Source of the DNA: Diaphorobacter sp. HDW4B
GTDB taxonomy: Bacteria; Pseudomonadota; Gammaproteobacteria; Burkholderiales; Burkholderiaceae_C
Reading direction: 5' to 3'
DNA length: 64,000 nt
NCBI RefSeq assembly: GCF_011305535.1
Contig: NZ_CP049905.1
Span: forward strand, 1,622,001 to 1,686,000
This document shows, in pieces, positions 16,303 to 25,591 of this stretch. The stretch's first letter is position 1, and the number at the start of each line of letters is the position of its first letter. The notes below the pieces were generated by a model. The model saw only the letters and a program-made list of their open reading frames with translations. It was not told the origin of the DNA and did no database searches. Position numbers and translations under genes: made by a program.

Positions 16303-18726
16303 TTATTGTGGCGTGGGGGCAACCAAGGGCGGAGCCGTCACTGTCGACTTGGACTCCTTGTTCAGCCCATTGAAGTCTCTCATCCCCCTCATCCGGTCGC
16401 GCAGATCGTCGGAGACCTCCCGGATGTCAATGTCAGAGCGGACCACGCGTGGAGAGATGATGACCAGCAATTCCGTGCGCGCGTTCGTGTTGGCATGCGT
16501 GCCGAACAGCGCACCTACCACAGGTATTGACGACAGCAACGGCACCCCCGTTTTGGTCTTGGAATCGGAGTCTTTGATCAAGCCTCCCAGCACAATGGTT
16601 TCCCCGGAGCGCACGGCTACCTTGCTGCTGATCTGGCGCTGCATGAAGGAGGGCTTCGTAGATGTCTTGTTCAAGATGTCCGTGAGCATTTGATCGATTT
16701 GCATGGTCACGAGATTGCCCGCGTTCACCGAAGGCGTCACAACCAAGTTGACCCCAGTATCTTTGTACTGAACGGTGGTTGTTACCGCGCTGGTGGTTCC
16801 CGTGGGATAGATGGTCGAGCCAGTTTCCACCGGTTGCTGTTCACCAACAGCGATGGTGGCTGTATGGTTATCCAGCACCATGAGGCTTGGACTCGACACC
16901 ACCTTCAACTGGGTCTTCTCAGCCAAGGCTGTCAGCTTTGCCTGGAGTCGTCCATAAGGATTGGAAATCGAGTACGAAAAACCGCCGTCAGAATTCGCGA
17001 TCCCACCGACTGTGCCGGAGCCCGTGTGTCCGCCGCTTTTGCTTCCTTCTGTGAAGTACCACTGCAATCCGTACTCCATGTCATCACCCAAGGTGACTTC
17101 AACAATGCTCGCTTCAATGAGCACCTGGGTTGGCGGGATGTCCAAGCGCTTCAAGGTGGACTCGATTCGCTCGTACTCAGCGCGGGTCGCCCAGATCAGC
17201 ACGGAATTGTTCAACTCGTCCGCCACCACCCGAATCGAGCCAAAACTGGCCGTCACGGAGATGGAAGGGCGATTGGTGTTCGCCGTGTTGGTCTGGCGCA
17301 GGTTGTTCAACCCGCCCGATCCAAAGCCCGTTCCAGCCGATTGTCCAAACATGCCGCCACCGAAGCCACCCGTACCACCGCCACCGAATGAGTTGTTGAC
17401 GCCACCAAACGCGTTGTTGTTGATCGCATTGTTGTTATTGAAGGCATTCGCACCCGTCGTTCCGGCCGCTCCGCCCTGGCCAGGGGCCACACCTGTGGCA
17501 CCCGTGGCATTGCTTGGTTGAAACGGATTCTGCATCCCGCTGAAAATACCGCTCAGAACTGTCGCCAGATGGCGTGAATTCACGTTTTGAACCTGATAGA
17601 TGAACAACTGTGGCTCTGCGCCGTTGTCGCTGGGCTTGTCGAGCTTTTCGATCCAGCGGCGAGCTTCTTCCAGGTAGGCCGCGCGCGGAGTCACAACCAG
17701 AATGCTGTTGATTCGGGCCATGGGCAATACACGGATCGCGCCATAGAGCGGGAAATTCTCGCTCAACGCGGTGGCGGCTGCCTGACTGGCAGCCCCCTGA
17801 CCGCCTGCTGCGCCACCCGGTTGCGCCTGTGCTCTTGCAGGAGCAGCACCGCCACTTGGCGCACCGGAAGCTCCTCCAGGGGCCGCACCGCTGTTGAGCA
17901 GTTGAAGAGCGGATTCCACTTCCTGCACGGACGCATACTTGAGCGGAAACACGCCGACCGTCATGCCTTTGAGCAGGTTGACGTCGAAAGTGCGCACCAT
18001 GTCCATCCAGCCCTCGGCCTGCGTGCGCGAGCCCACCATGACAAGCATGTTGCGGACCAGATCGACTCGCACGATGGCATCGCCTGGCACCATCGGCTTG
18101 AGAATGGCGGCCATTTCCCCGGCACCAATGTATTGCAGCGGAATCAGCACCGCCCCATAGCCCGGGGCCATCGGCCCTTTTCCGCCAGCCACACGAATAT
18201 TGGAGACCACGCCCTTGAGCGACTCCAGCTTGCCGACGTGGTAGACGCCGCGGGCATCGCGGCCCATCGCCATACCGTTGACCTGCAGCGCACTTTCCAG
18301 CAACGCCAGAGCGTCGTCAGGCTTCAGTTGAGTGCTCACCGACAACGTCACGGTACCCGTGACCGGGGGATGGATGATGTAATCCGCCTTCAGCACCTCG
18401 CGCATGAATACGTGAACCACATCCAGAAGAGGCGCTTCCTCGAATTTGTAGGAACTGGCCGCCCCTTCAAGGGGCACATACGGAGCAGGTGCTGCGTACA
18501 TCTGGTCGTTGCCCAGCAGGATGCGCGGCTCGAATTTGGACTCGGCGCTACCCTGCTCCGCAGGTTTGCCACCGGCTTCTGCCTTGGCAGGTGCGGACGA
18601 AGGGGCCACAGGCGCACTTCCCGCCGCCGGACTGTTCGGAGTTTGAGCCTGCAGGCCACCTGCGACAACGACGAGGACTGCCGCTGCAATCAATTGACTC
18701 GGTTTCATGAAATTGGCTTTGTTCAT
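16303..18726 (-). CDS. gspD: Type II secretion outer-membrane secretin
   Basis: An 807-aa protein with a signal peptide ending near GGLQAQ and an Ala/Pro-rich start. N0 domain: FEEAPLLDVVHVFMREVLKADYI, residues about 90-160. N1-N3 domains contain SSKV-type repeats (VSNIRVAGG, VFPLKYASVQEV). The C-terminal secretin barrel spans about 500-760 and carries VLIEASIVEVTLGDDMEYG and the conserved VPLLSSIPVVGALFG. Between N3 segments are two long low-complexity inserts: a Gly/Ala/Pro/Gln tract around 275-320 and an Asn/Gly/Phe tract around 400-470 (FNNNNAINNNAFGGVNN). The protein is longer than the usual 650-750 aa because of these. It forms the outer-membrane channel. Its ATG overlaps the gspC/N TGA. 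Confidence 0.95.
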   Translation of the reverse strand: MNKANFMKPSQLIAAAVLVVVAGGLQAQTPNSPAAGSAPVAPSSAPAKAEAGGKPAEQGSAESKFEPRILLGNDQMYAAPAPYVPLEGAASSYKFEEAPLLDVVHVFMREVLKADYIIHPPVTGTVTLSVSTQLKPDDALALLESALQVNGMAMGRDARGVYHVGKLESLKGVVSNIRVAGGKGPMAPGYGAVLIPLQYIGAGEMAAILKPMVPGDAIVRVDLVRNMLVMVGSRTQAEGWMDMVRTFDVNLLKGMTVGVFPLKYASVQEVESALQLLNSGAAPGGASGAPSGGAAPARAQAQPGGAAGGQGAASQAAATALSENFPLYGAIRVLPMARINSILVVTPRAAYLEEARRWIEKLDKPSDNGAEPQLFIYQVQNVNSRHLATVLSGIFSGMQNPFQPSNATGATGVAPGQGGAAGTTGANAFNNNNAINNNAFGGVNNSFGGGGTGGFGGGMFGQSAGTGFGSGGLNNLRQTNTANTNRPSISVTASFGSIRVVADELNNSVLIWATRAEYERIESTLKRLDIPPTQVLIEASIVEVTLGDDMEYGLQWYFTEGSKSGGHTGSGTVGGIANSDGGFSYSISNPYGRLQAKLTALAEKTQLKVVSSPSLMVLDNHTATIAVGEQQPVETGSTIYPTGTTSAVTTTVQYKDTGVNLVVTPSVNAGNLVTMQIDQMLTDILNKTSTKPSFMQRQISSKVAVRSGETIVLGGLIKDSDSKTKTGVPLLSSIPVVGALFGTHANTNARTELLVIISPRVVRSDIDIREVSDDLRDRMRGMRDFNGLNKESKSTVTAPPLVAPTPQ

Positions 18727-19418
18727 TGTGTAATCGGTTGCGCACCTGCACGAATACGTGCCTCGTTGCGGCGTTTCATACGTTCGCGTTGTTGCTCTTC
18801 CACTCGCTGGCGGCGCTCATCCGCGGATTCGTTGGTGACCGAACCGGGTGGTGGCACTGCAGGAGCGCCGGCTGCCCCCCCCGCATTCGGCGCTGCCGCC
18901 ACAGCAGCTTTCGGTGGTGGCGCCGGCTTGGCCGTCACCAGCAGCAGCTTGCGCTCTTCACCATTCTTGTCAAATATCGCATTGCGATCTTCGATCGTCT
19001 TGAGCTTCCATCCCCCAAGAACCTCATTCACAGACACCCGGCGAACCTTGCCATCCACACTGGCCAGCATGCCGGTAGGCGAGTCACCGCCGCCATACAA
19101 ACCAAACACATGGATATTGGCAAGCGGATCGACCGGCGGCTCGCTCTCCTCAGCTGTTTTGGGCGGCGGAGGCGGTGGCGGGGGACGACGGCTTGGCGAG
19201 AACAGGGGTCGCTCCAGTGTCGCGACAAACAGATTGACATCCACCGCCTTTGTAGCCGGCGGCAATGGGTCTGCAGCAGCGAGCTCAGGGAATACCGGAG
19301 CAGGAGGACTCCAGATCGTGTTGCGCAGTGATCCGTCCGGCTTGATCCACAGGGCGATCAAAGCGCCCACCAAGACAAGTATCAGCACTGAAAAAATGCG
19401 TGTTGCGGACTGTTTCAT
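18723..19418 (-). CDS. T2SS inner-membrane GspC/GspN-type linker protein
   Basis: A 231-aa bitopic protein. A single helix (IFSVLILVLVGALIALWI) near the N-terminus is followed by a periplasmic linker with NLFVATLERPLFSPSRRP and a run of eight prolines. Then comes an HR-like domain (about 100-160, IHVFGLYGGGDSPTGMLASVDGKVRRVSVNEVLGGWKL) and an Ala/Pro-rich tail ending in a charged helix. In T2SS the HR domain of GspC binds the N0 domain of GspD and links the inner-membrane platform to the secretin. There is no PDZ or coiled-coil C-terminal domain as in enterobacterial GspC. In this lineage the gene in this position is sometimes called gspN, so I leave the symbol blank. ATGA overlaps join it to gspM and gspD. 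Confidence 0.82.
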   Translation of the reverse strand: MKQSATRIFSVLILVLVGALIALWIKPDGSLRNTIWSPPAPVFPELAAADPLPPATKAVDVNLFVATLERPLFSPSRRPPPPPPPPKTAEESEPPVDPLANIHVFGLYGGGDSPTGMLASVDGKVRRVSVNEVLGGWKLKTIEDRNAIFDKNGEERKLLLVTAKPAPPPKAAVAAAPNAGGAAGAPAVPPPGSVTNESADERRQRVEEQQRERMKRRNEARIRAGAQPITQ

Positions 19419-19969
19419 ACCGATTTCTGGTGCAACACCGTCAGTTTGAGTTCTGTGCCCAGGCGCTGCGGCGTATCTGCGCGCTGCAATCCCACCACCT
19501 GAATGTTGATGGCGTCCACCAGAATCACAGGGGTGAGACTGGGCAGCACAGCCAATGCGGCTTGCAGATGTATCAATTCACCTTCCACGCGCACAGAAAG
19601 CGAAATATGCTCGAAACCCTGCTCTGCCTTGGTCGGCAGCACCTGACTGCTGACCACGGTGAGCCCCGCAGCACTGAGCACGGAGCGCACTTGCTGCTGC
19701 GCGTCATTGCCGGCTTGCGTGGCATCCTTGTCCTTGGGGTAGACAAATTGCGCAACCCGCTCATTCAGTGATTTGAGCTTCTCATCCATCTTGTCCACGC
19801 TCTGACGCAGCCCCAGCAACCGCGCAAAACGCGGTTCCAGTCGATCCAGCGTGTCTTGCGCTGCCGCGTATTTGTTGGCGATGAACATTCCCAGCAACAG
19901 CATCGGGATCAACAGCACCAGAATGGAAAGCGCCAGCGAAATCTTGTCGCGACGTGTCAGCGAATTCAT
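19415..19969 (-). CDS. gspM: T2SS inner-membrane protein GspM
   Basis: A 184-aa bitopic protein: cytoplasmic MNSLTRRDK, one helix (ISLALSILVLLIPMLLLGMFIA), a periplasmic coiled-coil (RLLGLRQSVDKMDEKLKSLNERV) and a ferredoxin-like domain (about 90-180) with VRVEGELIHLQAALAVLPSL. This matches GspM/PilO topology. GspM dimerises with GspL and stabilises the inner-membrane platform. Sequence conservation in this family is low, so the call rests on topology and on position between gspL and gspC/N. It shares an ATGA with both neighbours. Confidence 0.85.
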   Translation of the reverse strand: MNSLTRRDKISLALSILVLLIPMLLLGMFIANKYAAAQDTLDRLEPRFARLLGLRQSVDKMDEKLKSLNERVAQFVYPKDKDATQAGNDAQQQVRSVLSAAGLTVVSSQVLPTKAEQGFEHISLSVRVEGELIHLQAALAVLPSLTPVILVDAINIQVVGLQRADTPQRLGTELKLTVLHQKSV

Positions 19970-21327
19970 CGAGCCCCTCCAATGGTTGGTGTGCCTGTTG
20001 TTTTGGGCTTTTGCGCACCCGGAGCAGAGGCTGCGGGAACGGGCGCTTTGGCCGCAGAAGCCGCAGTCGCAGCGGAAGTGGCTGCACTTTGAGGCGCAGA
20101 CGCAGCTCCTGCGGGAAGGCTGGCAGCGACCACCGGCCCGGAGGCCGCCGTAGCCGCTCCCGATGCTGCAGAAGCGGGAGCCGTAGCTTCCGCCGTCGTC
20201 ACACTATCGCCTTTCAATGCTGCAGCCGTCTGGGCATTGGCCTCGGAAACGCCAAAATCATCCGTCAATTGGAATTCGATCTGAAACGCTTCCTTGGTCA
20301 TTCCCGGTTGCCGTACAGCCGCAGACGGAGCTTTCACCTCGCGAATCTCGGACTTCGACCCCAATTTCTGCATCAGCGCTGATGCATCGGACGCCTGCCC
20401 GACGATCAGCACCTTGCGATCCGTGATCTGCAGACGGTTCAGCATGGTGTCGTCCGGCAACGTGGTCGTCAGCATCTGAATGACCTGAAGGGGATCGAGG
20501 CGATGCCCGATGATGTCTGCCAACGCCTTGACTTGGTCGTCTGCCTTCAGCAGCGCTTCGCGTTTGGCAATGGCCGGTGCCGCCGATTTATCCAACGCCG
20601 CGTAGGCCAGATTGGCTTGAAGCACCCGCGCTCGCAGCTGCAGATAGGGAGTCACTGCCATGGCAACGCAAAGGACAACAACTGTCCCCGCCAGCCCAGC
20701 CAGAACTTGCCAGTGTCGGCGAGTCGCGCGTTCACGCTTTTCCTCACCAAATCCAGTCATCAGCAAGGCTCTGTCGTTCCGACGGCTCAGTCCAGCCCAT
20801 ACCTCGGCAGACTGAGGCTCGCCGCCCAGACCCTCGCGCGTGCCCAGAAACTGCTCCACCCGGCGACGCGACGCCAGTGTCAGTTCCACCTCCATCAAGG
20901 AGTCGTCCTCCTTGGCCTCAGTGGGGTAAGTCGCATATCCCCAGACCAGATCTCCAGCAGAAAACGGAGTGCTGTTCATCGCCTCCAACGCCAATGCCTG
21001 CTTGATCTGATCACCGTCGATGCGCGGCATGAACAGCTTTTTGCGCAGCAACAAGTCGTCGGGGAGCATGATCGCCTCGAAGGCCGACTGCTTGTTGTCA
21101 TCCGCGGCCAAAGCAGCCGTGTCGATTTTTCGAAATCCGTGGATTGCGTCATCAGGCACCCACTCGGACGCCGTACCATCCGCCATCTTCAGGGAAATCA
21201 CCGTGCGCGGCGCGAGCCATGACCAGCCCGGCGCTCGCGCAAGCTTGCGCCACGGGCTACGAACTTCGGCCCACAGGGTCCGAAGGTCAAGGCCGAACAG
21301 CTTCAGTTCGTCACTGGCAATAGGCAT
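19966..21327 (-). CDS. gspL: T2SS assembly-platform protein GspL
   Basis: About 453 aa. The cytoplasmic actin-like part (1-215) opens with ELKLFGLDLRTLWAEV and includes MPRIDGDQIKQALALEAMNSTPF, like PilM/GspL. A single helix (VLAGLAGTVVVLCVAMAV) follows, then a periplasmic PilN-like domain (about 240-360, HRLDPLQVIQMLTTTLPDDTMLNRLQI) and a roughly 90-residue Ala/Ser/Pro low-complexity tail unusual for GspL. GspL recruits GspE to the membrane and binds GspM. The ATG at 21327 is preferred to a TTG six bases earlier; the gspK stop lies at 21337. It is joined by ATGA to gspM. Confidence 0.88.
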   Translation of the reverse strand: MPIASDELKLFGLDLRTLWAEVRSPWRKLARAPGWSWLAPRTVISLKMADGTASEWVPDDAIHGFRKIDTAALAADDNKQSAFEAIMLPDDLLLRKKLFMPRIDGDQIKQALALEAMNSTPFSAGDLVWGYATYPTEAKEDDSLMEVELTLASRRRVEQFLGTREGLGGEPQSAEVWAGLSRRNDRALLMTGFGEEKRERATRRHWQVLAGLAGTVVVLCVAMAVTPYLQLRARVLQANLAYAALDKSAAPAIAKREALLKADDQVKALADIIGHRLDPLQVIQMLTTTLPDDTMLNRLQITDRKVLIVGQASDASALMQKLGSKSEIREVKAPSAAVRQPGMTKEAFQIEFQLTDDFGVSEANAQTAAALKGDSVTTAEATAPASAASGAATAASGPVVAASLPAGAASAPQSAATSAATAASAAKAPVPAASAPGAQKPKTTGTPTIGGAR

Positions 21328-21336
21328 CTTCAATTC

Positions 21337-22254
21337 TTATGGTTTGAGGGCAGACTCGACCCGGGAGCTGGCGTAAAAAGGCCGCCATGGTAACCCGTTG
21401 GGCGAGTTGGGAGTAATTGTGTAGCGACGGACAACAGTGATCGCGTCGCCATCCGGCAACGCTACACGCGCAGTGAACTCGATGTTACTGTTTGCAGTGC
21501 CTTGATCCACCCAGGCACCATTCATTTTGGTGGTGTCGACTGTTGGATTTTCCTCACTGCGTGCCTGAATGAAGCTGTTGACCGCTGCTTGATCGCCCCC
21601 GGCAATCACGGCAAGCACTGACGGCGGCGCCGCCTTGATGTTGACTTTGCCATTGCCGCCCGCATCGGTGGTGACGAGTGGCGCGACCCGCGAATACAAC
21701 GCATAGTCCACCCCCGGCAACAGCAAAAGGTCCTCAGGCGACTCGAAATTGGGAGGCTTGCCGGAGGGCCCAGGAACCGTTCGCGCTGCATTGATGGCCT
21801 CGACCAGACTCCCTGCAGAACCTGCATCCAGCCCTGCGCCCAATTGAAAAACGGCCTGCAGCAATTCCAACGGGGCGCGATTGAGATCGATATAGCCGTT
21901 CATTGGAATCATCTGAACATCGACCGATTGCCCAAAGACCGGTACAGGTGCGCTGATGAGCTGTGCTGGAGGCTTGCCACTGGCGACCACGCCCTGAAGC
22001 GCCACTTGAATGGCCGCCTCTCCAGTCGCCGAAGCCTGCAGCGTCTGACGGGAAAACGAGGCCGTTTTCAGCTCGGACTTCACGGTCAACATCAATCCGC
22101 CCACCATCACACTGAGCGCCGCCACCAGCCACAGCACGGCGATCAGGGCAAAGCCGCGCTGCTGGCGGGTGACTTGTCCGCCAGATTTGCGCCCATACCG
22201 ACGCGAAGCGCGCACCTCGCAATCGATCAAACACCGCGCATCGGAGTGCATCAT
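21337..22254 (-). CDS. gspK: T2SS minor pseudopilin GspK
   Basis: A 305-aa minor pseudopilin. The prepilin site is QQRGFALIAVLWLVAALSVM (cleavage G|F). The fifth mature residue is Ala instead of the usual Glu, which is typical for GspK and fits its place at the pseudopilus tip. The remaining protein has the large alpha domain with helix-hairpin-helix-like sequence (YIDLNRAPLELLQAVFQLG; FESPEDLLLLPGVD; KVNIKAAPPSVLAVIAG). The start at 22254 is fixed by an ATGA overlap with the gspJ stop. A much longer open frame upstream overlaps gspJ and is not used. Confidence 0.92.
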   Translation of the reverse strand: MMHSDARCLIDCEVRASRRYGRKSGGQVTRQQRGFALIAVLWLVAALSVMVGGLMLTVKSELKTASFSRQTLQASATGEAAIQVALQGVVASGKPPAQLISAPVPVFGQSVDVQMIPMNGYIDLNRAPLELLQAVFQLGAGLDAGSAGSLVEAINAARTVPGPSGKPPNFESPEDLLLLPGVDYALYSRVAPLVTTDAGGNGKVNIKAAPPSVLAVIAGGDQAAVNSFIQARSEENPTVDTTKMNGAWVDQGTANSNIEFTARVALPDGDAITVVRRYTITPNSPNGLPWRPFYASSRVESALKP

Positions 22255-22997
22255 GAGGCCCCTCCGATCACCGGACCACGGGGACGACCCAGTCCTTCCG
22301 GCCAACTCGCAGGCAATCCACGCAAAGGAACAACCCACTCCAGTGGCAATTGCGTGCCACGCTGCAAACCGATCATCACGCGCGAAGGCAGGTAATCTGG
22401 ACGATCCCAAGCCTGCATCCATTCGCTGTTTGCATCGATATTCTCCGGCTTGTCGTTTTCATACTGAATGACCAACCCCACCACATCGGTCAGCAAGACC
22501 TGTGATGAAAGCCCACCCCAATCCGGAAAAGCGTTCTGATCAGCCCATGGGCCATAGCGCAACACCAAGGACGACGTGTTTCCCGTGGGCTCCACGGCCA
22601 GATGGAAAAAGCTGCGCCCACCCGCGCCATAGCGTGCAGGCAGAATCCCGACCCACGAAATCTCGTTAGGCTGCCCCATGAACAGCACGGGGGGCTTGCC
22701 TGACAGCTGAGAATTGGTCGATGGTGATGACTGATTGAGGCTGGTTCCTGCCGGCAATGGGCGTGCCGATACACGGCCCAAAGTGCCGCGCACAAAATTC
22801 TCGGCCACCCTGGCCTCATCCTGCTGCCAGAACTTGGCGTCCACGCGCTCGCTGCTTTGACCAGCTCCGCGCATCGCAGAAACCAAGGCCAGCATGATGA
22901 TGGACAACAGCACCATCACCACCAGCATTTCCAGCAGTGTGAAGCCTCGCATGCGCCTGCTCGCCATGCCCGAAGGAAGTGTTGAACGGACCATCAT
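22251..22997 (-). CDS. gspJ: T2SS minor pseudopilin GspJ
   Basis: A 248-aa pseudopilin with cleavage motif RRMRG|FTLLEMLVVMVLLSI, including Glu5, and a globular domain with QSSERVDAKFWQQDEARVAENFV. GspJ, GspI and GspK form the pseudopilus tip. The start at 22997 (two tandem ATGs) lies two bases after the gspI TAG, giving tight coupling; the longer frame would lie inside gspI. The leader before the cleavage site is about 18 residues. Confidence 0.9.
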   Translation of the reverse strand: MMVRSTLPSGMASRRMRGFTLLEMLVVMVLLSIIMLALVSAMRGAGQSSERVDAKFWQQDEARVAENFVRGTLGRVSARPLPAGTSLNQSSPSTNSQLSGKPPVLFMGQPNEISWVGILPARYGAGGRSFFHLAVEPTGNTSSLVLRYGPWADQNAFPDWGGLSSQVLLTDVVGLVIQYENDKPENIDANSEWMQAWDRPDYLPSRVMIGLQRGTQLPLEWVVPLRGLPASWPEGLGRPRGPVIGGAS

Positions 22998-22999
22998 GC

Positions 23000-23416
23000 C
23001 TACGGCCCCGGCCTTCTCGGCCCACGTTCGGGCCGAATCGTGCTCAGTTGGATCTGCCTGGGCTCGCCGCGCTCCACCCACGTCACCATGACCAGCACTT
23101 CGTGAAGCTTGGGCGCCTTGGGATCGGCATTTCCACTGTCGTAGGGCCTTGTCTGCAGAGACCAGTTGATGTCACCCACAGCACCTGACTCGGCGAGTCC
23201 GGCAGGAGGAACACCATCCACCCGTTGCAAAGCGGAGTCGGCAACCGAGGTCGCTCGTTGCCGCAATTCAAGATCGCCCACACTTCGAACGCTGGATCCG
23301 GTCGCTCGATAGAGCACACCCAATGCCACCGCCATGATGGCAAAGGCCACGAGCAGCTCCAGCAAGGAAAAGCCGCGCGCCGGTCGGCTGCGACGGGACA
23401 TCGAAAGGCGGTTCAT
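23000..23416 (-). CDS. gspI: T2SS minor pseudopilin GspI
   Basis: A 138-aa pseudopilin with the prepilin motif SRPARG|FSLLELLVAFAIMAVAL (Glu5 present) and a small alpha/beta domain ending VTWVERGEPRQIQLSTI, the usual GspI C-terminal strand. The start at 23416 overlaps the gspH TGA (ATGA). It seeds the GspI-J-K tip complex in characterised T2SSs. Confidence 0.9.
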   Translation of the reverse strand: MNRLSMSRRSRPARGFSLLELLVAFAIMAVALGVLYRATGSSVRSVGDLELRQRATSVADSALQRVDGVPPAGLAESGAVGDINWSLQTRPYDSGNADPKAPKLHEVLVMVTWVERGEPRQIQLSTIRPERGPRRPGP

Positions 23417-23859
23417 CGCTGGACCGGCTCCTGCTCCACGCGCCCTGAAAACCAATCCACCCGCAGACGCACGCCATCACCCGAACTTCGCAGCACGTCG
23501 ACGCTGCCGCCACTCGCGCCACCCGAAGGCAGGAAACGAATGGAGAAATGCGCGCCCTTGGCTTCGCTGTTGGCGACCACTGCGCGCATTTCGATGTTGT
23601 CCGGGATCGGGCGTGGCTTGCCGCCCTCCATGCCGTATTGCTTGCTTTCAAGATCCACGGCAAAGACGGCCTCCCGGCCAGTCAACACCGCTCGCTGACG
23701 TGCAGCACGCATATCGGTAACGACACCGCGCACCGCATCACGGTATTCCATGGACGTCTTCATCTTGTCGTAGGACGAAGGCGCGATGGACATGACCAGA
23801 GCCAGGATGGCAAAAACCACCATCAGCTCAATCAACGTGAAACCGCGCTCCCGTGCCAC
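23413..23859 (-). CDS. gspH: T2SS minor pseudopilin GspH
   Basis: A 148-aa pseudopilin with a very short leader, MARERG|FTLIELMVVFAILALVM (Glu5 present), and a GspH beta domain (YRDAVRGVVTDMRAARQRAVLTGREAVFAVD). The start codon is GTG at 23859; no in-frame ATG exists between the gspG stop and the cleavage site. It follows gspG by 26 bases. GspH sits between the major shaft and the tip in models of the pseudopilus. Confidence 0.9.
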   Translation of the reverse strand: MARERGFTLIELMVVFAILALVMSIAPSSYDKMKTSMEYRDAVRGVVTDMRAARQRAVLTGREAVFAVDLESKQYGMEGGKPRPIPDNIEMRAVVANSEAKGAHFSIRFLPSGGASGGSVDVLRSSGDGVRLRVDWFSGRVEQEPVQR

Positions 23860-23885
23860 GACAAAGCCAAACTTGCTGCAGTGCG

Positions 23886-24329
23886 TTATTTGCCGTTGCG
23901 CACGTCAGCGTTTTCACTCTCGCCGCCTGGCGCGCCATCGGCACCCAGCGACAGAATTTCAATGCCGCCGTTCGGGCCTGGATTGGCATAACGGAAAGGC
24001 TTGCCCCACGCGTCAGTCGGCACATCGTCGCCCTTGAGGTACGGACCCGCCCAGCCGTTGCCACTGCCAGGACGCTTCATCAGCGCGCCCAGGCCTTCTT
24101 CATTGGTCGGGTAGCGGCCCACGTCGAGCTTGTAGATTTCGAGTGCCTTGTCGATGTCGGCAATCTGCACTGCGGTCGACTTGGACTTGGCACCACCCAA
24201 CTGATTCAGCACGCGCGGGCCAACCAAGCCTGCCAGCAGCGTCAGAATGGCCAGCACGACCAGCAATTCAATCAGGGTGAAGCCCGCCTGGGCCTTCTTT
24301 TTGCGAGTGTTGTTCATGGTTTGAGTCAT
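23886..24329 (-). CDS. gspG: T2SS major pseudopilin GspG
   Basis: About 147 aa. Basic leader NNTRKKKAQAG|FTLIELLVVLAILTLLAGLVGP, followed by the conserved GspG core: KALEIYKLDVGRYPTNEEGL, GWAGPYLK, PTDAWGKPFRYANPG, and an acidic Ca2+-binding loop near the end (SLGADGAPGGESENAD). This is the shaft subunit of the pseudopilus. The ATG at 24329 is taken; another ATG at 24317 is equally near the leader and neither has a strong Shine-Dalgarno. Cleavage needs a prepilin peptidase (GspO/PilD), which is not in this window. Confidence 0.95.
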   Translation of the reverse strand: MTQTMNNTRKKKAQAGFTLIELLVVLAILTLLAGLVGPRVLNQLGGAKSKSTAVQIADIDKALEIYKLDVGRYPTNEEGLGALMKRPGSGNGWAGPYLKGDDVPTDAWGKPFRYANPGPNGGIEILSLGADGAPGGESENADVRNGK

Positions 24330-24343
24330 ATAAAACAAAACAG

Positions 24344-25591
24344 TTAAGCGGCGAGATCGTTGACCGACAGAATGCCCAACAGAATCGACACGATGATCGA
24401 CGCGATCAGGATACCGAGGACCAGGATCAGCACCGGCTCCACCAGAGTCAAGGTGCGTTTGATACCCACCTCGACCTCACGGTTCAAAATATTTGCCAGC
24501 TCCAGCGTCATCGGGCCGATGCGGCCGGTTTCCTCGCCCACGCGCATCAGGTTGATGGCGAGCGGCTCGAAAATCCCCGTGCCGATGGCGGCATCTGCCA
24601 CCTTCGTGCCTTCCTTGACCTTGGGAGCCATGGTTTCCAGCGGCTGGCGCAGCAACAGATTGGTGACGGTCTGCGTGGAAATATGCAGCGCAGTCAGCAG
24701 CGGCACGCCATTGCCGAGCAGCGTTCCCAGCGAGCGGGAGAACAGCGTCATCTCGTATTTTCTGGACAACGTGCCGATCAGCGGCAAGCGCAGCACCACC
24801 GACTGCCACCACTGGCGGCCCGCAGGTGTCTTGAGCCATTTGATGAGCAGCCAGACAAGCAACGCCGCAGCGATCACGATGAACCAGCCGTAGTGCTGGA
24901 ACATTTTGCCGATGTTCATCACCACGCGCGTCGGCATGGGCAATGCGTCACCCATGTCGTTGAACAGTTTTTCGAACTGCGGCACCACGAAGCCCAGCAT
25001 CGCCACAAGTGAAAGAACCGCCACCCCGAGCAGAATCGCCGGGTAGATCGCTGCCGAAATCACGCTTTCGCGCAGTGCGCGGATGCGTTCCATGTGCTCG
25101 ACCAGCCGCGCCATGACAGACGCCATCTGACCGGAAATCTCGCCCGAGCGGATCATGTTCACGTAGAAATCGCTGAACAGATGCGGATGGTTGGACAGCG
25201 CCTTGCTCAGCGGCGTACCGCTTTTCACCTTGTCGAGAATGTCGACCAGCAGCGCGGTGACCGTGGGCTTGTAGCTCATGTCGATGAGCACGCGCAACGC
25301 GTTGTCCAGCGACAGACCCGCCTTCAACATGATCGCCAGCTCGGAGGTCAGCGACAGCACATCCTGCGCATTGACCTTCGCCTTGGGGTTGCCCTTTTTC
25401 CTGGGCGCGTTCTTCATGCCAGCCGCAGCAGCGCCACCCTTGCCGGCCCCAGCACCCGCTTCCTTCACGTCCAGCGGCGTCATGCCCTGGTCGCGCAGGC
25501 GTTTGAGCACCAGAGCGGCACTCGCGGCGTTCATGCTGCCCTTGGTGACCTTGCCGTTGGCGGCGGCTGCGCTCCAGTCGAAATCAGGCAT
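24344..25591 (-). CDS. gspF: T2SS inner-membrane platform protein GspF
   Basis: A 415-aa protein with two GspF cytoplasmic domains and three membrane helices (near 180, 225 and 385). Conserved blocks are LTSELAIMLKAGLSLDNALRVL, FSDFYVNMIRSGEISGQM, SRSLGTLLGNGVPLLTALHI and MRVGEETGRIGPM. The N-terminal 80 residues have an extra Gly/Ala/Lys-rich linker (GAGAGKGGAAAAG). Its start overlaps the end of gspE by eight bases, implying coupled translation. GspF is the rotor-like membrane centre driven by GspE. Confidence 0.95.
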   Translation of the reverse strand: MPDFDWSAAAANGKVTKGSMNAASAALVLKRLRDQGMTPLDVKEAGAGAGKGGAAAAGMKNAPRKKGNPKAKVNAQDVLSLTSELAIMLKAGLSLDNALRVLIDMSYKPTVTALLVDILDKVKSGTPLSKALSNHPHLFSDFYVNMIRSGEISGQMASVMARLVEHMERIRALRESVISAAIYPAILLGVAVLSLVAMLGFVVPQFEKLFNDMGDALPMPTRVVMNIGKMFQHYGWFIVIAAALLVWLLIKWLKTPAGRQWWQSVVLRLPLIGTLSRKYEMTLFSRSLGTLLGNGVPLLTALHISTQTVTNLLLRQPLETMAPKVKEGTKVADAAIGTGIFEPLAINLMRVGEETGRIGPMTLELANILNREVEVGIKRTLTLVEPVLILVLGILIASIIVSILLGILSVNDLAA

